DNA from: Candidatus Bathyarchaeota archaeon RBG_16_48_13
Lineage (GTDB): Archaea; Thermoproteota; Bathyarchaeia; RBG-16-48-13
Length of the DNA: 37,654 nt
Direction: 5' to 3'
Assembly (NCBI GenBank): GCA_001775995.1
Contig: MEZH01000013.1
Location: forward strand, 1 to 37,654
Part shown: positions 36,982-37,654 of the stretch, piece after piece
Numbering within the stretch: position 1 is the stretch's first letter
How the letters are laid out: the number at the start of each line of letters is the position of its first letter
Notes under the pieces: model-generated
What the model saw: the letters and a program-made list of their open reading frames with translations, nothing else
Told to the model about the DNA's origin: nothing
Databases searched by the model: none
Program-made: the position numbers and the translations under genes

Positions 36982-37353
36982 ATGACTCAGGATATAAGAA
37001 AAGAAGACGCAAAGAAAATCGTGAAATCCCTAAATGAAAGAGCTGAAAACCTCGAGCAGTTCGGAAGAGCCCAAGCAGATCTCTCAAAGATCAACACCTC
37101 CATCGGGAAACTGGGAGTAACACCCGAATCCTCGAGTCAGAAATCAAAGCTTGTGAGCCTGGGAACTGCGCTCATTATATTCCCTGAACCCTTCGGAGTC
37201 TCTGACGTGACAGGGGCGGCCATGATAGCCGCGGGACTCCTCGCAATGAAGCTCAAGAAAAAGCCCCTAACCATTCATGAAGTAAAGAGAGATTTCACCG
37301 AGTCCATAAAGGAGCTACAAAAGCTCAGACAAACCGTTCTTCAACAAAGCTAA
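36982..37353 (+). CDS. Small hypothetical membrane-associated protein
   Basis: MTQDIRKEDAKK...; hydrophobic SLGTALIIFPEPFGVSDVTGAAMIAAGLLAMKLKKKP; TATA-like AGATATATAC at 36911-36920. ORF opens at 36934. Confidence 0.6.
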   Translation: MTQDIRKEDAKKIVKSLNERAENLEQFGRAQADLSKINTSIGKLGVTPESSSQKSKLVSLGTALIIFPEPFGVSDVTGAAMIAAGLLAMKLKKKPLTIHEVKRDFTESIKELQKLRQTVLQQS

Positions 37354-37553
37354 TCATCATAGCCTCGACAACATTTAGAACTGAAGCTCTCATTCCATTC
37401 TTCTCTAATGCAAGTCCACACGAATTTCTGGATTCAAGAGCAAGCGCTTCCGAGCATTTTGAGTCTGAACACATAGCTAAAGAGATATTGGAACCAATAA
37501 CATAGGCTTAACTATGAGCATGCCGAGCCATCAATAAAAGCAACGGTGATGGA

Positions 37554-37654
37554 ATGGAGTTTCATGAACACTTCAAAAATGCCGTAACTGAAATCAATAA
37601 TAGGCGTCTCTCAGATCCCAAAGCTCAAGAAGCTCTTAGCCGCTATCATGGCAG
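37554..37654 (+). CDS. Start of a gene truncated by the window edge
   Basis: ATGGAGTTTCATGAACACTTC... reads MEFHEHFKNAVTEINNRRLSDPKAQEALSRYHG without a stop to the end. Confidence 0.4.
   Translation, partial: MEFHEHFKNAVTEINNRRLSDPKAQEALSRYHG

Noticed and set aside
36198-37037. 279 aa plus-strand ORF
   Set aside because: Mostly antisense to the well-supported DUF71 gene; Ser-rich shadow ORF.
1-37654. CRISPR array, transposon, integrase or phage genes
   Set aside because: No regularly spaced repeats and no transposase, recombinase or phage proteins seen in the ORF track.

Overview
The window is a 37.7 kb segment of what looks like an archaeal chromosome. Support: TATA-like boxes upstream of genes, Shine-Dalgarno motifs, U-tract terminators, a NitrOD5-like domain, and the gene order of archaeal complex I. 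The lineage is inferred (Nitrososphaeria/Bathyarchaeia-like) and was not tested. The centrepiece, on the minus strand from about 31.1 kb down to 15.2 kb, is an electron-transfer supercluster. It starts with a small Cys-containing protein and an Lrp-type regulator with a Cys-rich tail. An 11-subunit complex I follows (nuoA-B-C-D-H-I-J-K-M-L-N, no NuoE/F/G and no FpoF/O in the window). After that come a six-TM DUF981-like protein and a complete FixCXAB (ETF/ETF-QO, possibly bifurcating) module. A trans-polyprenyl synthase and a MenA/UbiA prenyltransferase lie divergently next to it, which suggests menaquinone is the quinone. The left third holds a Rieske ferredoxin, a soluble MEDS/multi-PAS histidine kinase, a DUF350-like protein next to a membrane-anchored transglutaminase, a HEAT-repeat protein, a 5'-nucleotidase, a radical SAM protein, a surface protein, a PadR-methyltransferase fusion, a GAF protein and a stand-alone pyruvate-kinase C-terminal domain protein. 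The right end holds a PQQ-type sugar dehydrogenase, a TfoX-like protein, a DUF71 ATP-binding protein and a likely pseudogene with an in-frame TAA. The observations I rate highest are: the FixABCX/complex I/DUF981 module as a ferredoxin-NADH-menaquinone hub, the Cys-tailed regulator at its head, and a triplicated motif in the NuoL C-terminal extension. I saw no CRISPR array, tRNA, rRNA or transposase.
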